Shown one piece after another: positions 53,401 through 64,000 of a stretch of 64,000 bases of DNA. The translations under genes were made by a program, and so were the position numbers. The stretch covers positions 203,979,866 to 204,043,865 of the forward strand of contig OW240912.1 of assembly GCA_933207985.1 (NCBI GenBank). Reading direction: 5' to 3'. The notes below the pieces were generated by a model. It was not told the origin of the DNA. It did not search any database and saw only the letters and a list, made by a program, of their open reading frames with translations. The first letter of the stretch is position 1, and the number at the start of each line of letters is the position of its first letter. Origin of the DNA: Pelobates cultripes (Eukaryota; Chordata; Amphibia; Anura; Pelobatidae).

Positions 53401-53539
53401 AAGTGAACACATTAACACTGATATTTGTTTACCTGGGGAGATGAGAAGGTCCAAAGTTTCCCTGCCGGGCCCAGGTACCAAAGCCTTATGATGTGGTGTC
53501 CAGAATAAAGTGGAGGGTTCACTTCACTTGTCCTTCCTG

Positions 53540-54260
53540 CTCCAATCTACTTTTCTTCTCTTTCATTTGACACAGTCTTCTTTTTCTTCTGACACTGTCT
53601 TCTCTCCTCCTTTGCTCCTTCTGCTCCTTTACCTTTCTTCTACTTTCTGCTTATTGTGCTCCCCCTTCTGCTTCTGTCTCTCTCTCTGATCTTTCTGCTC
53701 CTTGCAGACCCTTTCTGCTCCTTCTCCTACTTTACCTTTGCGCTCCTTGCTGTCCCTTTCTGCTCCTTGCTACCCTTTTCTGCTCCTTCTCCTACTACCT
53801 TTGTGCTCCTTCTGATTCTGCTTCTTTACCTTTGTGATCCTTCTGTCCCTTTCTGCTCTTTGCAGACCCTTCCGTCTCCTTGCAGACCCTTCCTACTCAT
53901 TTCTGTTCCTTTGCCTACTTCACCTTTGTGGTCCTTCTGTCCCTTCCTGCTCCTTGCTGCTATTTTCAGCTCCTTCCTGACCCTTTCTGCGCCTGCTACT
54001 TTACCTTTGTGCTGCTTTACCTTCCAGCTCCTTGCTGACCCTTCCTGCTCCTTAATTCTCCTTGCAGACCCTTCCTGCTCCTTGCTGCCCCTTCCTGCTC
54101 ATTTGTTTTCCTTTGTGCTCCTTCTACTTTACCTGTTGTGCTCCTTGCTGTCCCTTCCAGATCCTTGCTGCCCCTTTCTGCTCATTTATATTCCTTCTCC
54201 TTTCTGCTCCTTCCTTCTCCTTTCTGCTCCTTCTCTTACTTTACCTCTCCATCCCTTACT
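53540..54260. repeat. Pyrimidine-rich minisatellite (CTCCTT-type)
   Basis: Irregular units mix ctccttgc, tttctgctcc and ctttacctttgtg. The 203-codon frame at 53656-54267 is Leu/Pro/Phe/Cys repeat and not a gene. Confidence 0.9.
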
Positions 54261-54269
54261 TACCTGATC

Positions 54270-54780
54270 TATAGGCTGTCTCCCCCCTCCCCCCATCCCT
54301 CACTTATCTGATCTCTAGGCTATCTCTGCCCCTCCACCCCCATATGCCTCACTTCCCTGAGCTCTAGGCTATCTCTGCCCCCGCATATCCCTCACTTCCC
54401 TAAACTCTAGGCTATCTCTGCCCTCCCAAACCTCACTTCCCTGATCTCTAGGCTATCTCTGCCCCCCCCCCATATGCCTCTCTTCCCTGATCTCTAGGCT
54501 ATCTCTGCCACCCCCATATGCCTCACTTCCTGATCTCTAGGCTATCTCTGCCCCCCATATGCCCCTCACTTCCCTAAACTCTAGGCTATCTCGCCTCCCA
54601 AACCTCACTTCCCTGATCTCTAGGCTATCTCTGTATATGCCTCACTTCCTGAGCTCTAGGCTATCTCGCTTTATGCCTCTTCCCTAAACTCTAGGCTATC
54701 TCTGCCCTCCCAAACCTCACTTCCTGATCTTAGGCTATCTCTGCCCCTCCCCATATGCCTCTACTTCCCTGATCTCTACG
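54270..54780. repeat. ~48-bp minisatellite
   Basis: About eleven units share gatctctaggctatctctgc plus a C-run, catatgcctc and acttccct. One unit also sits inside the TG array at 47491-47530. Confidence 0.9.
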
Positions 54781-54929
54781 CCGGTATTGCACTGTATTTT
54801 CAATCTCACACGATAATTAGCAGAACAGGTTGAAAAACGCGGGGGGGGGAGCATGTGCCCCCCCTTGCTCCCCCCACCCTCCCCCTGTGCAGCCCATGCT
54901 GCAATTGTATAAAGTATGACATGTTTGGT

Positions 54930-55735
54930 CTCAGATTGTGTGCATATCAATATGTGTATGTGAGTGTGTGTATCTGTATGTCAGTGTGTATCTGAGTGTA
55001 TGTGTCAGTGTGTATCTGTGTGTTAGTGTGTGTATCTGAGTGTGTGTGTCAGTGTGTGTATCTGTGTATGTGTGTGTCAGTGTGTTTACCTGAGTGTATA
55101 TGTCAGTCTATGTTTCTGAGTGTATGTGTCAGTGTGTGTTTCTGAATATATGTGCCAGTGTGTGTATCTGAGTGCATGCGTCAGTGTGTGTATCTGTTTT
55201 TCAGTGTGTGTATCTGAATGTACGTACCAGTGTGTGTATCTGAGTTTATGTGCCAGTGTGTATCTGAGTGCCAGTGTGTGTATCTGAGTGTATGTATCAG
55301 TATGTGTATCTGTGTGTCAGTGTGTGTATCTGAATGTATGTACCAGTGTGTGTATCTGAGATTATGTGCCAGTGTGTGTATCTGAGTGCCAGTGTGTATA
55401 TCTGTGTGTATATCTGAATGTATGTACCACTGTGTGTATATGAGTTTATACACCAGTGTGTGTGTATCTGAGTGCCAGTGTGTGTATCTGAGTTTATGTG
55501 ATAGTGTGTGTGTCTGTGTGGCAATGTGTGTATCTCAATGTATATGCCAGTGTGTCTGTGTGTGAGTGTGTGTATCTGAGTGTTTGTGTCAGTGTGTGTG
55601 TATCTATGGGTCAGTGAGTATCTGAGTGTGTGTATGCACCATTATGTGCATCTGTGTGTGTATGTGCCAGTATGTGTATCTGTGTGTCAAGGTGTTCATG
55701 TTTGTGTCTGTATATGTGTTTGTGTGAGGGGAAGG
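54930..55735. repeat. TG-rich satellite array (~0.8 kb)
   Basis: Units of about 20-28 bp are built on gtgtgtatctgagtg and tatgtgccagtg. Frames across it are artefacts. It follows the 48-bp minisatellite after about 150 bp. Confidence 0.95.
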
Positions 55736-55997
55736 GGCACATGCATGTGGGAGGGGATGTCAGTAGCTGGTGAAGCCATTTCCCTGAAATGCATTTTTGC
55801 ATGTTGGGATGTCTGGTAATGGTAATCCCTAATTGGTGCTTTAAGTCACAGCAGCAACTTTGGCCTGAATAACTTTAGATATTGTGACTGAATGCACTGA
55901 CATTTGATTTAAGATGTACTGTGTTTTCTATTTGACATACACAGTAATATTCACTATAGTGAAAAAAATCAAGGTGAATTCAAAGTGAATTTTGAAT
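55736..55997. other. No gene recognised
   Basis: Short unique spacer. Confidence 0.3.
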
Positions 55998-56110
55998 TTA
56001 AAGGGACACTATAGTCACCAAAACAATATTAACTTAATGAAGCAGTTTTGGTATATAGATCATGCCTCTGAAGTTTCACTGTTCAATTATCTGCCGTTTA
56101 TGAGTTAAAC
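55998..56110 (+). mobile_element. T2-type MITE left end
   Basis: TTAA (55998-56001) plus agggacactatagtcacc, with the subterminal gcttaatg-like and tatagatcatgc phrases also seen at 41270-41305. No right end was found. Confidence 0.6.
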
Positions 56111-56379
56111 CTATTTTGTAAGAATTAGGGGAATTATGGTATTGGTTATAGTTTGTAAAAAAAATAATAAAAGAGGTATGCAAGTACACCAAAGGTGACT
56201 ATGCCTCCCCTGCCTGTAGATAATGGTAGTAGTCATTTGAAGATTATATAGAGGATATATAGCTAAAAAGAAAACAAAAATTATAAAAAAGGTATATAGC
56301 AATATGTATCTAGAGAATTGTAAGCTATGAAACACACTTGGTCTGTGTAGTCATAACCCTATAGGGTTAATTCCTATGT

Positions 56380-57130
56380 CAATATAAAAAAAGTCAGGTA
56401 GTGGTCTCAATAATGTTCCTGATTAGGTAACACAAGCTTTATTGGTATGGCTCCAATGAAATATATAAAACAGAAGTATTAGAGTTAATATTAAGTATCT
56501 GAGTATATTATTTAGATGAGTCTGAGTAATCCTAAAATGCGGCTTCCAGTCAAATGTCAAAACAGACAGGAGTTATTTAGCAAGTTGTCAAAGTACTCCT
56601 TCTGAATACTAGTGGCTTATTAGGTTGTATAGATATATATATATCAACAGGTGATGGTAATTATAACAACTAGTCTGACAAGCTGTCCAATGGAACTATG
56701 CTGTCTATAGCCCAAAATTATGCTCAGATAATCACAAAAAGCAAGTAATGGAGAGAAAGGGATAGCAAGAAAGTTCTGTCAGTAAAATACTGGCAGGAAT
56801 TAGTAATATAGCAAAGACTCTCTCCCTGGTAATCTTGCTAGATAAACATAGAAACAAAAGGGAGGAAAAAAGTGAAAGTAAGTAATTAGAACAACGTGTT
56901 AAATCAAACGTGAGTCAAAAAATAAGGTGTCCAGTGAAAAAGTGAACACCCAGAGCTTCAAGCGCCCGACGCACGTTTCGGTGCAGTGCTACATGCACCT
57001 TCGTAAGGGAAAAATGTATAATGGCAAGGATCTCTTTTTATATCCAACTATGAGTATGGGGGAGTATCTGAAACAACCAATGGAATGTCTCAGACTTAAT
57101 TAATGGGTGTGTAGATTAGGAAACACCCTC
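56380..57130 (-). mobile_element. Penelope-like terminal fragment (inferred)
   Basis: This noncoding AT-rich stretch carries a hammerhead-like motif near its right end. It stops sharply at about 57130, where the Ngaro-like copy begins. The assignment rests mainly on the ribozyme-like motif. Confidence 0.35.
56968..57007 (-). ncRNA. Hammerhead-ribozyme-like motif, best copy
   Basis: On the minus strand: CTTACGA (one change from CTGANGA), an A, a perfect 6-bp stem II (ggtgca with tgcacc), GAAA, then a 3-bp stem III hairpin cgtgcG ending in the cleavage triplet GTC. All parts of a type I hammerhead with a very short stem III are in order. The G-to-T change at a catalytic core position (G5) would be expected to kill activity. 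Confidence 0.5.
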
Positions 57131-58287
57131 TTTTAGTAGTGGCGCTGGCATTGTGGGGGTGACAGCTGAGGGACAAGAAGTTTATCTTTTTTACCGACAA
57201 CATGTTGGTGGTTGAGGCTGTTAATGGTTTATCTGCTTCTTCTATCCCTGTTATTCGGCTCCTTCGGCGCTTTGTTCTCTCTTGTATGCAATATAATGTT
57301 GTGCTTAGGGCACGTCACGTGCCTGGGTTGTTAAACTTGGTGGCTGATTCCCTCTCTTGTTTTCAATGGGGACGGTTTCGGGTAGCAGCTCCGGGCGCTC
57401 AGAAGGAGGGAGTGCCTTGTCCGGTTGAAGTGTGGCAGCTCAGACCTCTTGCTTGGTGGACTCATATGGGGGAAGTTGGCGCCATCCACATGTGCGGCCT
57501 ATGTCAAGGTTTGGCAAGAATGGGATGCTGCAATGGTGTGTCAGGACTTTGCTGCGGCTCAGTTGGACACGTTATTATGGTTCATTTGCAGGTTATTTGC
57601 TTTGGGTGCATCTCCATCTGCCATAGGGCACAACATAATGGCCTTGGCGTTTTTATTTAATGGGTGTGATGATTTAACCAAACATTTCCTAGTGCGTCAG
57701 GCTATCAACGGATTTCGGAAAGGCATGTCATCGCGGGATTCGTACAGGCCAGTATCCTTCGAAATTGGTTTACTCATTGTGCTTCCAGAGGTTTGTTTTT
57801 TGAAGCACAAGGTTTTGCTGTTTTCTGTAGCGTTTAGTTGGGCCTTTTTCAGGGTGTTTAGGATAAATGAGTTGGTGAGCATCAACCACTTTGGCGGAGG
57901 CAGGTTACATTGTTAAGATGTGGAACTGTGGCAGAATCGGGTGGTGCTACATCTCCGGCGTTCCAAAATGGACGTATTCGGGAAGAGTGCCAGATATGGT
58001 GGCATGTCCAGTGGCATGTACAGTGGCTTTCTGGGCAGTTCATTCCAGCATAGGAGGTTCGTTTTTGTTGCATGCTGATGGTTTGTCGTTGTCCAAATTT
58101 CAGGGTTTTTCGGTTGGCCTTGGGGCAGTTAGGCTTAGGGCCGTTACAGTATGGGACACATTCGTTCAGGATTGGGGCTGCAACAGAGGCAGCTCGGTTG
58201 GGTTTGGGGGGTGAACTGGTCAAGAAGATCGGGAGGTGGGAATCAGTGAGATTCAGGCCCTATGTGATGCCCAACCATTTAGTTTAA
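57131..58287 (+). pseudogene. Ngaro/DIRS-like RNase H end and tyrosine recombinase, copy 2
   Basis: This is the second, better-preserved copy of the element at 90-4226. It starts inside RNase H (FTDNMLVVEAVNGL at 57180-57230) and continues RARHVPGLLNLVADSLS and QWGRFRVAAPGA. The recombinase follows: SAIGHNIMALAFLFNG (57612), LVRQAINGFRKGMS (57690), FFRVFRINELVSIN (57848, with the first catalytic Arg), THSFRIGAATEAARLGLGG (58156 on, His and second Arg) and GRWESVRFRPYV with Tyr at 58261-58263. The R-H-R-Y set is all present. At least two frameshifts (near 57900 and 58060) make it a pseudogene. It is 5'-truncated, joining Penelope-like DNA at 57131. Confidence 0.85.
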
Positions 58288-58299
58288 GTTTGGTTAAAA

Positions 58300-58940
58300 T
58301 TATTATATTTGTTCTGTGTTGGTAACGTGTTTTTCTTCCGCGGGTTGGATTACGTTGGTAATGGGTGTACTGAGCACAACGGAGAGCTGCAGTTCGTCGC
58401 CAAGGCATACAGCTGGGCTTTCCATGCTCAATGGTGCAGATTGAGTGGTTTGGTTTTAGGGGTTTTAGTTGGCAAGGGGTGTGCTTAGAGCTATTCAAGA
58501 GGATTAGTGAGGATAAGTGCCTAACATTGTTTTGTTTCATGCCGGGGGAATGACTTAGGTCTGGTGTCACAGAGGGCTTTGCTCACCGGGATGAAGAAGG
58601 AGGTGGATAGGTTGAGGCAGTTGGTCCCTGACGTGGTGGTCATATGGTCGGAGATTTTACCGCGATTGCAAATGTGCCACGCTAGGGACCACCAGGCATT
58701 GGCGAAAAGTAGGAGGAAGGTGAATAAAATCATGGCGACTTATGTTAGGGGGGTGGGTGAGGCTGTTAAGGCATAGGGAATTGGAAACTCAGTTGGCGGG
58801 TTATTACAGGCAAGATGGGGTGCATCTGTCATAAGTGAGTACGGATTTCTTGTTGTTAGGGTTTGCAAAGAGCGTTGTTTTTGGTGGGGGTGCTCAGGTA
58901 GCTCAAGGTGTTGAGCTCTGAGCTATGGTGGGGGATGGAT
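58300..58940 (+). pseudogene. SGNH hydrolase ORF of the Ngaro-like element, copy 2
   Basis: This is the same ORF as at 2185-2790. Read with frameshifts: a degraded block I region near 58340-58370, RRAAVRRQGIQLGF, then IEWFGFRGFSWQG near 58437-58480. The RGNDLGL block III (one change from Gly-Gly-Asn-Asp-Leu-Gly) is near 58540-58562, an open stretch RALLTGMKKEVDRL to VVVIWSEILPRL follows, and YYRQDGVHLS near 58804-58832 carries the catalytic Asp-x-x-His (58814-58825). A stop follows HLS. Block III and block V are better kept than in copy 1, confirming an SGNH hydrolase. The enzyme's role in the element is not known to me. Confidence 0.8.
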
Positions 58941-59312
58941 AGAGAAGTTGGGGTGTAGGTTGTTTGTCCTGATGTAAAATAGTTTGGTTTGCTAAGAACA
59001 GTTCGATTTGGAAGAGTATTTTGTATGTTCGAATTAGTCGGTAGCTCCGAACCTGGTGTTTGTAGGGTGTATCTCGGTATGCCCCTACATGGAAGAAAGA
59101 TGTAAATCATGTCCTCAGTGGCAATGGTTATGTCATGCCCTCAGTGGCAATGGTTATGTTTATATGGTAATTATATGTTATAATGTGGTTTTACTTATTG
59201 TGTTGTGGGTCATTGTCTGGGGTAGTATTGTTAAAGGTGTTGTTGGGGGATATGTTATGTTAATATGTGACAATGACCTTAAATTATTTTGACTTTATTT
59301 ATATATTATTAA
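58920..59312 (+). repeat. Terminal B region of Ngaro-like copy 2, first part
   Basis: This starts gagctatggtgggggatgg, like B1 (gagctgtggcggggaatgg). It contains gctccgaacctgg and one cggtatgcccctaca unit, then the ggtcattg hairpin. It is interrupted at 59309-59312 (TTAA) by the twin elements and resumes at 63538. Confidence 0.7.
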
Positions 59313-61415
59313 CCCCTTAACCCCTTAAGGACGGAGCCAAATGTACACGTTGTGAACAAAACAAAATGTAAACAAAACCTGGCATTTGCGCTACATGTCT
59401 GTCCAACCGTAATACACCTCTTTCATAGTAAATGCACCCACCCTTATTATATATCATTTTATTCAGGGGAAACAGGGCTTTCATTTAATATCAAATATTT
59501 AGCTATGAAACATAATTTAATATGAAAAAAATGGGAGAAAATACGATTTTATTGGATTTTTTTAGTTCTACATGACAATTAAACGGTCAGTGTCATAATA
59601 CTGTTTGCTTTTACTGCAATAAAATACACATATTTGTATTCAGCAAAGTTTCACGTGTAAAACAGTACCCCCTATGTACAGGTTTTATGGCGTTTTGGGA
59701 AGTTACAGGGTCAAATATAGCACGTTACATTTGAAATTGAAATTCGCCAGATAGGTTATGTTGCTTTTGAGACTGTATAGTAGCCCAGGAATGAAATTTA
59801 CACTTCATTACGGTATAATATTTGTGGGTTAGACACCTGCGTATTGTAAATGAATTCAGTTTCGTTATTTGGTCACAAACACTGGCCAAAGTTAGCGCTT
59901 AGTATTTGTTTGTGCGTGAAAATGCAAAAAACACAAATTTTGGCCAGTGTTTGTGACTAAGTGGCTACTAAAGACTGGACATACCCCGTTTGCAATACCT
60001 TGGGTTGTCTACAATTGCAAATGGTATGCCATCATAGGGGTAATTTTCAATCTTGGGCTACCATAGGGTCTCAAAGGCAACCTAACCAATCTGGCGAATT
60101 TTAATGTGAAAAAAATGAAACGCAAGCCTTATATTTGACGCTGTAACTTTTGAAAACACCATAAAACCTGTACATGAGGGGTACTGTTGTACTCGGGAGA
60201 CTTCTATGAACACATATTTGTGTTTCAAAACAGTAAAAAGTATCACAGCAATAATATCTTCCGTGTAAGTGCTGTTTGTGCATGAAAAATGCAAAAAACG
60301 CCACTTTTACTGGCGATATCATCGTTGTAATACATTTTACTGTTTTGAAACACTAATATTTGTGTTCAGCGAAGTCTCCCGAGTAGAACAGTACCCCCCA
60401 TGTACAGGTTTTATGGTGTCTTGGAAAGTTATAGGGTTAAATATAGTGCTAGCAAATAAAATTCCCTTTACTTTCGGCATGGGTTGTCAGGCAGGTCCCG
60501 CTAATTGTAATTAATTAAGATACCTAATTATGTAAAAATATTACATAAATATATATGTAGAATCAATATATGTATATATATACGTATGTGTATATATATG
60601 TATATATCTATATAATTTTTTTTAAATATTTTTATTTATATATAGGTATATATATAGTGATATATACCTATATATTTATGTGTATAGATATATATATTAT
60701 TTCGTTCTATGTGTATTTTGATATAAATATATATATATTAATTCTCACAATACAGTTAGAACGAAATAACACATCTATATATTTTTAATTATTTACTTTT
60801 TAATTATTTTTGTAATTTTATTTTTAACGTGATTGCTACTTTAATTTTTTTTATAATATATATATATAAATATATATATAACAATAATTATATATATATT
60901 TAATCAGTATCAGTGTACGTGTAATTTGATATTAATATATATATATATATATAATTATATATATATTAATAGTAAAATACACCTAGACGGTGTACATGTG
61001 TGTATGTATATGTGTATATATATACTTTGATCATATATATAATATATATATATGATCTAAGTATATATTATTTATTTTTTTACACTATTTATTTATTTCA
61101 TTTTTATTTTTAGCCAGCAGGGGGACCACCTGTCATTACAGGCAGCCCCCCTGCTGGCAATACAGAAGCCAGCTATCCCCGGCCATGTGATTGTGGGGTC
61201 CTCGCTAGGACCCCACTCTCACACGGCCGGGGGGCTTCCTGGAGGACGGTCGTGCCGCGGGGGGCTCCCTGAGAGTCCCACCCACCGCGATCGCCGGCGT
61301 GGGACCGCCGGCGACCGGGTAAGTACAGAAAGACCGGAGGGCGTACTATTACGCCCGGCGGCGTTTAGAGCCGCCTATTAGAGGACGTAATAGTACGCCC
61401 TCCGGTCTTAAGGGG
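59313..61415. mobile_element. TTAA-flanked nonautonomous element A (2.1 kb)
   Basis: The element is inserted at TTAA (59309-59312) in the B region of the Ngaro-like copy. It starts ccccttaaccccttaaggac and ends ggtcttaagggg, with a strong hairpin just inside the right end (61331-61353 with 61386-61408, core gggcgtactattacg). The interior has an AT-rich tract (60540-61080) and several ~50-bp motifs in alternating orientation (gtaccccccatgtacaggtt and its inverse). There is no coding capacity. The TTAA target could suit piggyBac or T2/Kolobok-like transposases; I cannot decide. Confidence 0.65.
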
Positions 61416-61419
61416 TTAA

Positions 61420-63533
61420 GGACTGGACTGTTTTTGCGATGTTGTACATTTGCGACCAGGCATATTTTTACACTTTTGTGGTGTTTGTGTTTGGCTGGAA
61501 TTTTCCGCTCTCTCATTTACTGTTCCCATACAAATTATATATTGTTTTTTTCAGGACAAAAGGGGCTTTCTTTACATACCATTATTTATATAATCTCATG
61601 TATTTTAAATAAAAAAAAATAAAAAAATATGATGAAAAATTGAAAAAAATACATGTTTTTTGACTTTTACTTGAAAAATCTTTTACTCATCTACAAAAGC
61701 GAATTAAAAAAACTGCTAAATAGATTCAAAATTTTGTCCTGAGTTTAAAAATACCCCGTGTTTACATGCTTTTTGCTTTTTTTTGCATGTTATAGGGCTA
61801 TAGGTACAAGTAGAATATTGCGGTTTCAAAACATAAATTTTTAAAATTTATCAATAGTGACATTGTAACACTATTATCTGTCATAAATCTCTGAATAACA
61901 CCCCACATGTACATATTTTTTTTAAAGTAGACAACCCAGGGTATTCAATATGGGGTATGTCCAGTCTTTTTTAGTAGCCACTTAGTCGAAAACACTGGCC
62001 AAAGTAAGCATTCATATTTGTTTGTGTGTGAAAAAGTAAAAAAACTAAATTGAACGCTAATTTTGGCCAGTGTTTGTGACCAAGTGGTTACTAAAAAAGA
62101 CTGGACATACCCCATTTGCAATACCTTGGGTTGTCTTCTTTTGCAAATGGTATGCCATCATGGGGGTAATTCTCATTCCTGGGCTACCATACGCTCTCAA
62201 AGGCAACGTAACCAACCTGGCCATTTTCAATGTAAAAATATTTGACCCATATATTTGACCTTGTAACTTTCAAAAATACTATAAAACCTGTACATGGGGG
62301 GTACTGTTTTACTCAGGAGACTTTGCTGAACACAAATATTAGTGTTTAAAAACTGGAAAACGTATCACAACAATTATATCATCAGTAAAAGTGCTGTTTG
62401 TGTGTGAAAAATGCAAAAAGTCACTTTCACTGACAATATCATCGCTGTGATATGTTTTACTGTTTTGAATCACTAATATTTGTGTTCAGCGAAGTCTCCC
62501 GAGTAAAACAGTACCCCCCATGTACAGGTTTTAGGGTGTCGTAGAACGTTACAGGGTAAAATACAGTGCTAGCAAATTCAATTCTCTGGAATTTCGGCCT
62601 GGGTTGGCAGGCAGGTCCCTTAAATTGCAATCAATAAAATTACTGAATTATGTAAAACTATTACATAAATACGCACGTAGAATTTAAATATATATGCATA
62701 TTTATATATTTGAAGTCTACGTGTATATTTATATAATTATTTATGTAATTTTGTATATGGACATATGTATATTTCTTATTATTTTTATTTATTTTTATAT
62801 ACATAGATATATATACAAATTCATTCTAAGTGTATTTTGATATAAATATATATATATTAATTTTAAAATACAGTTAGAATAAAATTTCATATAGATATAT
62901 AATTTTTTTAAATTTTTTTATTATTATTTAAAAAAAATTTTATTTAATTTAAATTACTTATTATTTATATTTTATAATAATATATATATACACTATATAT
63001 AGTTATTATATATATTATATATATACGTGTGTAATTTAATTATAAGTGTATTTTTATATTAATATAAGTACATATTAATATAAAAATACACTTAGTATGG
63101 CATTATATAGATGATATATAGACATATATTATATAGATATATTATATGTCTATATATCATATTTATATACACATATATCATTTTTTTTATTTTTAATTAA
63201 CATTAACTTTATTTTTTTTTATGATTTTACACATGCAGGGAGACTGCCTGTCAGCACAGACAGTCCCCCTGCAGGCAGCACTATGGACACCTATTGTGAC
63301 CATGTGATCGCTGTGTTAAGCGATCACATGGCCACAGGGGTCCTAAATCAGTGTGGGGAGACTGTCTGGGCTGCAGGCAGTCTCCCCACAACCAGAGCAA
63401 CGCTGATCGCCGCCGGGGGAACGACGGCGATCAGGTAAGTACCCCCAGACCGTTAGGACGGTTCAGGACCGTCATCGGTCCTCAAGGCAAAAATGCCGAT
63501 GACGGTCCTGAACCGTCCTCGGTCGCTAAGGGG
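61420..63533. mobile_element. TTAA-flanked nonautonomous element B (2.1 kb), abutting A
   Basis: Element B directly follows A, sharing one TTAA (61416-61419), and ends at TTAA 63534-63537. Its interior aligns with A in the same order: ggccagtgtttgtgac, actggacatacccc, ccttgggttgtct, the gtaccccccatgtacagg motif, an AT tract at 62690-63190, then a GC-rich end. Its right-end hairpin (63447-63478 with 63496-63525, core gacggttcaggaccgt) has a different sequence from that of A but the same position. A and B are therefore different subfamilies. Confidence 0.65.
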
Positions 63534-63537
63534 TTAA

Positions 63538-63636
63538 AGCTGTGATAATTTTCCCAAATAAATGTGTTTGAGGATTTGTGGAGTTTTTTGGGGTTTGTTA
63601 TGCATATGCTGGAAAGGCAACTATGCATATGTAAAA
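63538..63636 (+). repeat. Terminal B region of Ngaro-like copy 2, resumed
   Basis: The phrases taaagctgtgataattttcc, aataaatgtg and tgcatatgctggaaaggcaa match the end of B1 (taaagctgtggacgaattat and gcatatgccggcaaatccg). This completes the element and dates the twin elements as later insertions. Confidence 0.7.
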
Positions 63637-64000
63637 GTTTATCATTATTTGTGGTGATAAGCAGGCTTTCTTCAGCTTCCTTAAAAAATTTTTTAAAAAG
63701 AGGTTCTGCTGTGCTTTTTTAACTACAGCAATAGAATTGGTGCTCCAATATAAATCATATCCATTTATGTGAATAGGGTTGCGTGTTTATCCCTCCTTAG
63801 TTCGCAGAAAGTCCACAATAAGTTATTTTGTCTGTTTGATATTAAGAGCCATGCTTTGTTACCACACTACTCAGACAAGGAGTCTCTCATTCCTGTAGGC
63901 CGTTTCATCTTCATTTCCAATAAGGCCTATCACTGTGGTATCATCCGCAAACTGGAAAAATTATTTCATTAAGTTTAGTTTTTAGCTCAGCTACTCTGGC
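63637..64000 (-). pseudogene. L2/Maui-like LINE reverse transcriptase fragment
   Basis: On the minus strand I read FADDTTVIGLIGNEDETAYR from about 63955 downward, with the catalytic Asp pair (63939-63953 on the plus strand). Then come LNIKQTK, LIVDFLRTKEG and ING. A jump to LYWSTNS suggests a small deletion. VVKKAQQNLF, LRKLKKACLSPQIMINFYI follow to about 63637. Stops occur near 63872 and 63860. The motif style is that of vertebrate L2/Maui-type LINEs and differs from the CR1 and L2-type copies elsewhere in the window. The element continues beyond the window's right edge. Confidence 0.7.

Noticed and set aside
53656..54267. 203-codon Leu/Phe/Pro-rich frame resembling a membrane protein
   Set aside because: It is generated by the CTCCTT-type array; the opposite frames are equally repetitive.
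54270..54780. Regular repeats considered as a CRISPR-like array
   Set aside because: There are no unique equal-length spacers; units are contiguous minisatellite copies in a eukaryotic repeat context.
58253..58570. Minus-strand ORF over the hydrolase region of copy 2
   Set aside because: Shadow of the plus-strand pseudogene, with no recognisable domain.
60540..61080. AT-rich tract considered as a replication origin or matrix attachment region
   Set aside because: The tract belongs to a transposable element and recurs in its neighbour at 62690-63190; there is no independent evidence of function.

Overview
The window looks like intergenic or intronic DNA from a large, repeat-rich amphibian genome, most likely an anuran. 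The reasons are TTAA-flanked MITEs with the frog T2-type terminal motif, CR1 LINEs ending in the ATTCTATG-type tail, a Tx1/L1-type LINE, a Penelope-like element, tyrosine-recombinase retroelements of Ngaro/DIRS type, and long TG-rich satellite arrays. I see no convincing host exon, rRNA or tRNA. Nearly all protein-coding signal is transposon-derived and decayed by stops and frameshifts.

Layout. 1-4226: 3' two thirds of an Ngaro-like element (reverse transcriptase-RNase H, tyrosine recombinase, SGNH hydrolase, then a B1-A2-B2 terminal repeat block). 4227-11141: mostly unrecognised AT-rich DNA with a small TSD-flanked insertion, a CA array, a foldback element and a possible LTR. 11142-18075: a Penelope-like element split by an 886-bp inverted-repeat insertion and by a 5'-truncated Tx1/L1 LINE. 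18076-25590: a probable LINE 5' end, a 3.1-kb minus-strand CR1, and a composite hAT-like region. 26811-30245: a second CR1 on the plus strand. 33471-38062: a CR1 tail, a hAT MITE and an L2-type LINE. 38063-47672: MITEs, a large TG array, an orphan Ngaro-like ORF1, a purine-rich array, a 280-bp palindrome and another TG array. 51095-52314: a solo LTR with a 5-bp TSD and a second copy of the hAT MITE. 52427-55735: MITE ends and three successive low-complexity arrays. 56380-63636: a Penelope-like terminal fragment and a second Ngaro-like copy (RNase H, recombinase, hydrolase), split by two abutting 2.1-kb TTAA elements. 63637-64000: an L2/Maui-like LINE on the minus strand.

How the parts relate. 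The informative content is the stratigraphy: which element interrupts which, documented by target-site duplications, plus recurrent modules. SGNH hydrolase domains occur in two unrelated retroelement classes (Ngaro-like and CR1). Three hammerhead-ribozyme-like remnants, shared minisatellite units and shared palindromic cores link loci tens of kb apart. Nothing here is an intact autonomous gene. All family assignments come from reading motifs by eye; no database search was possible.
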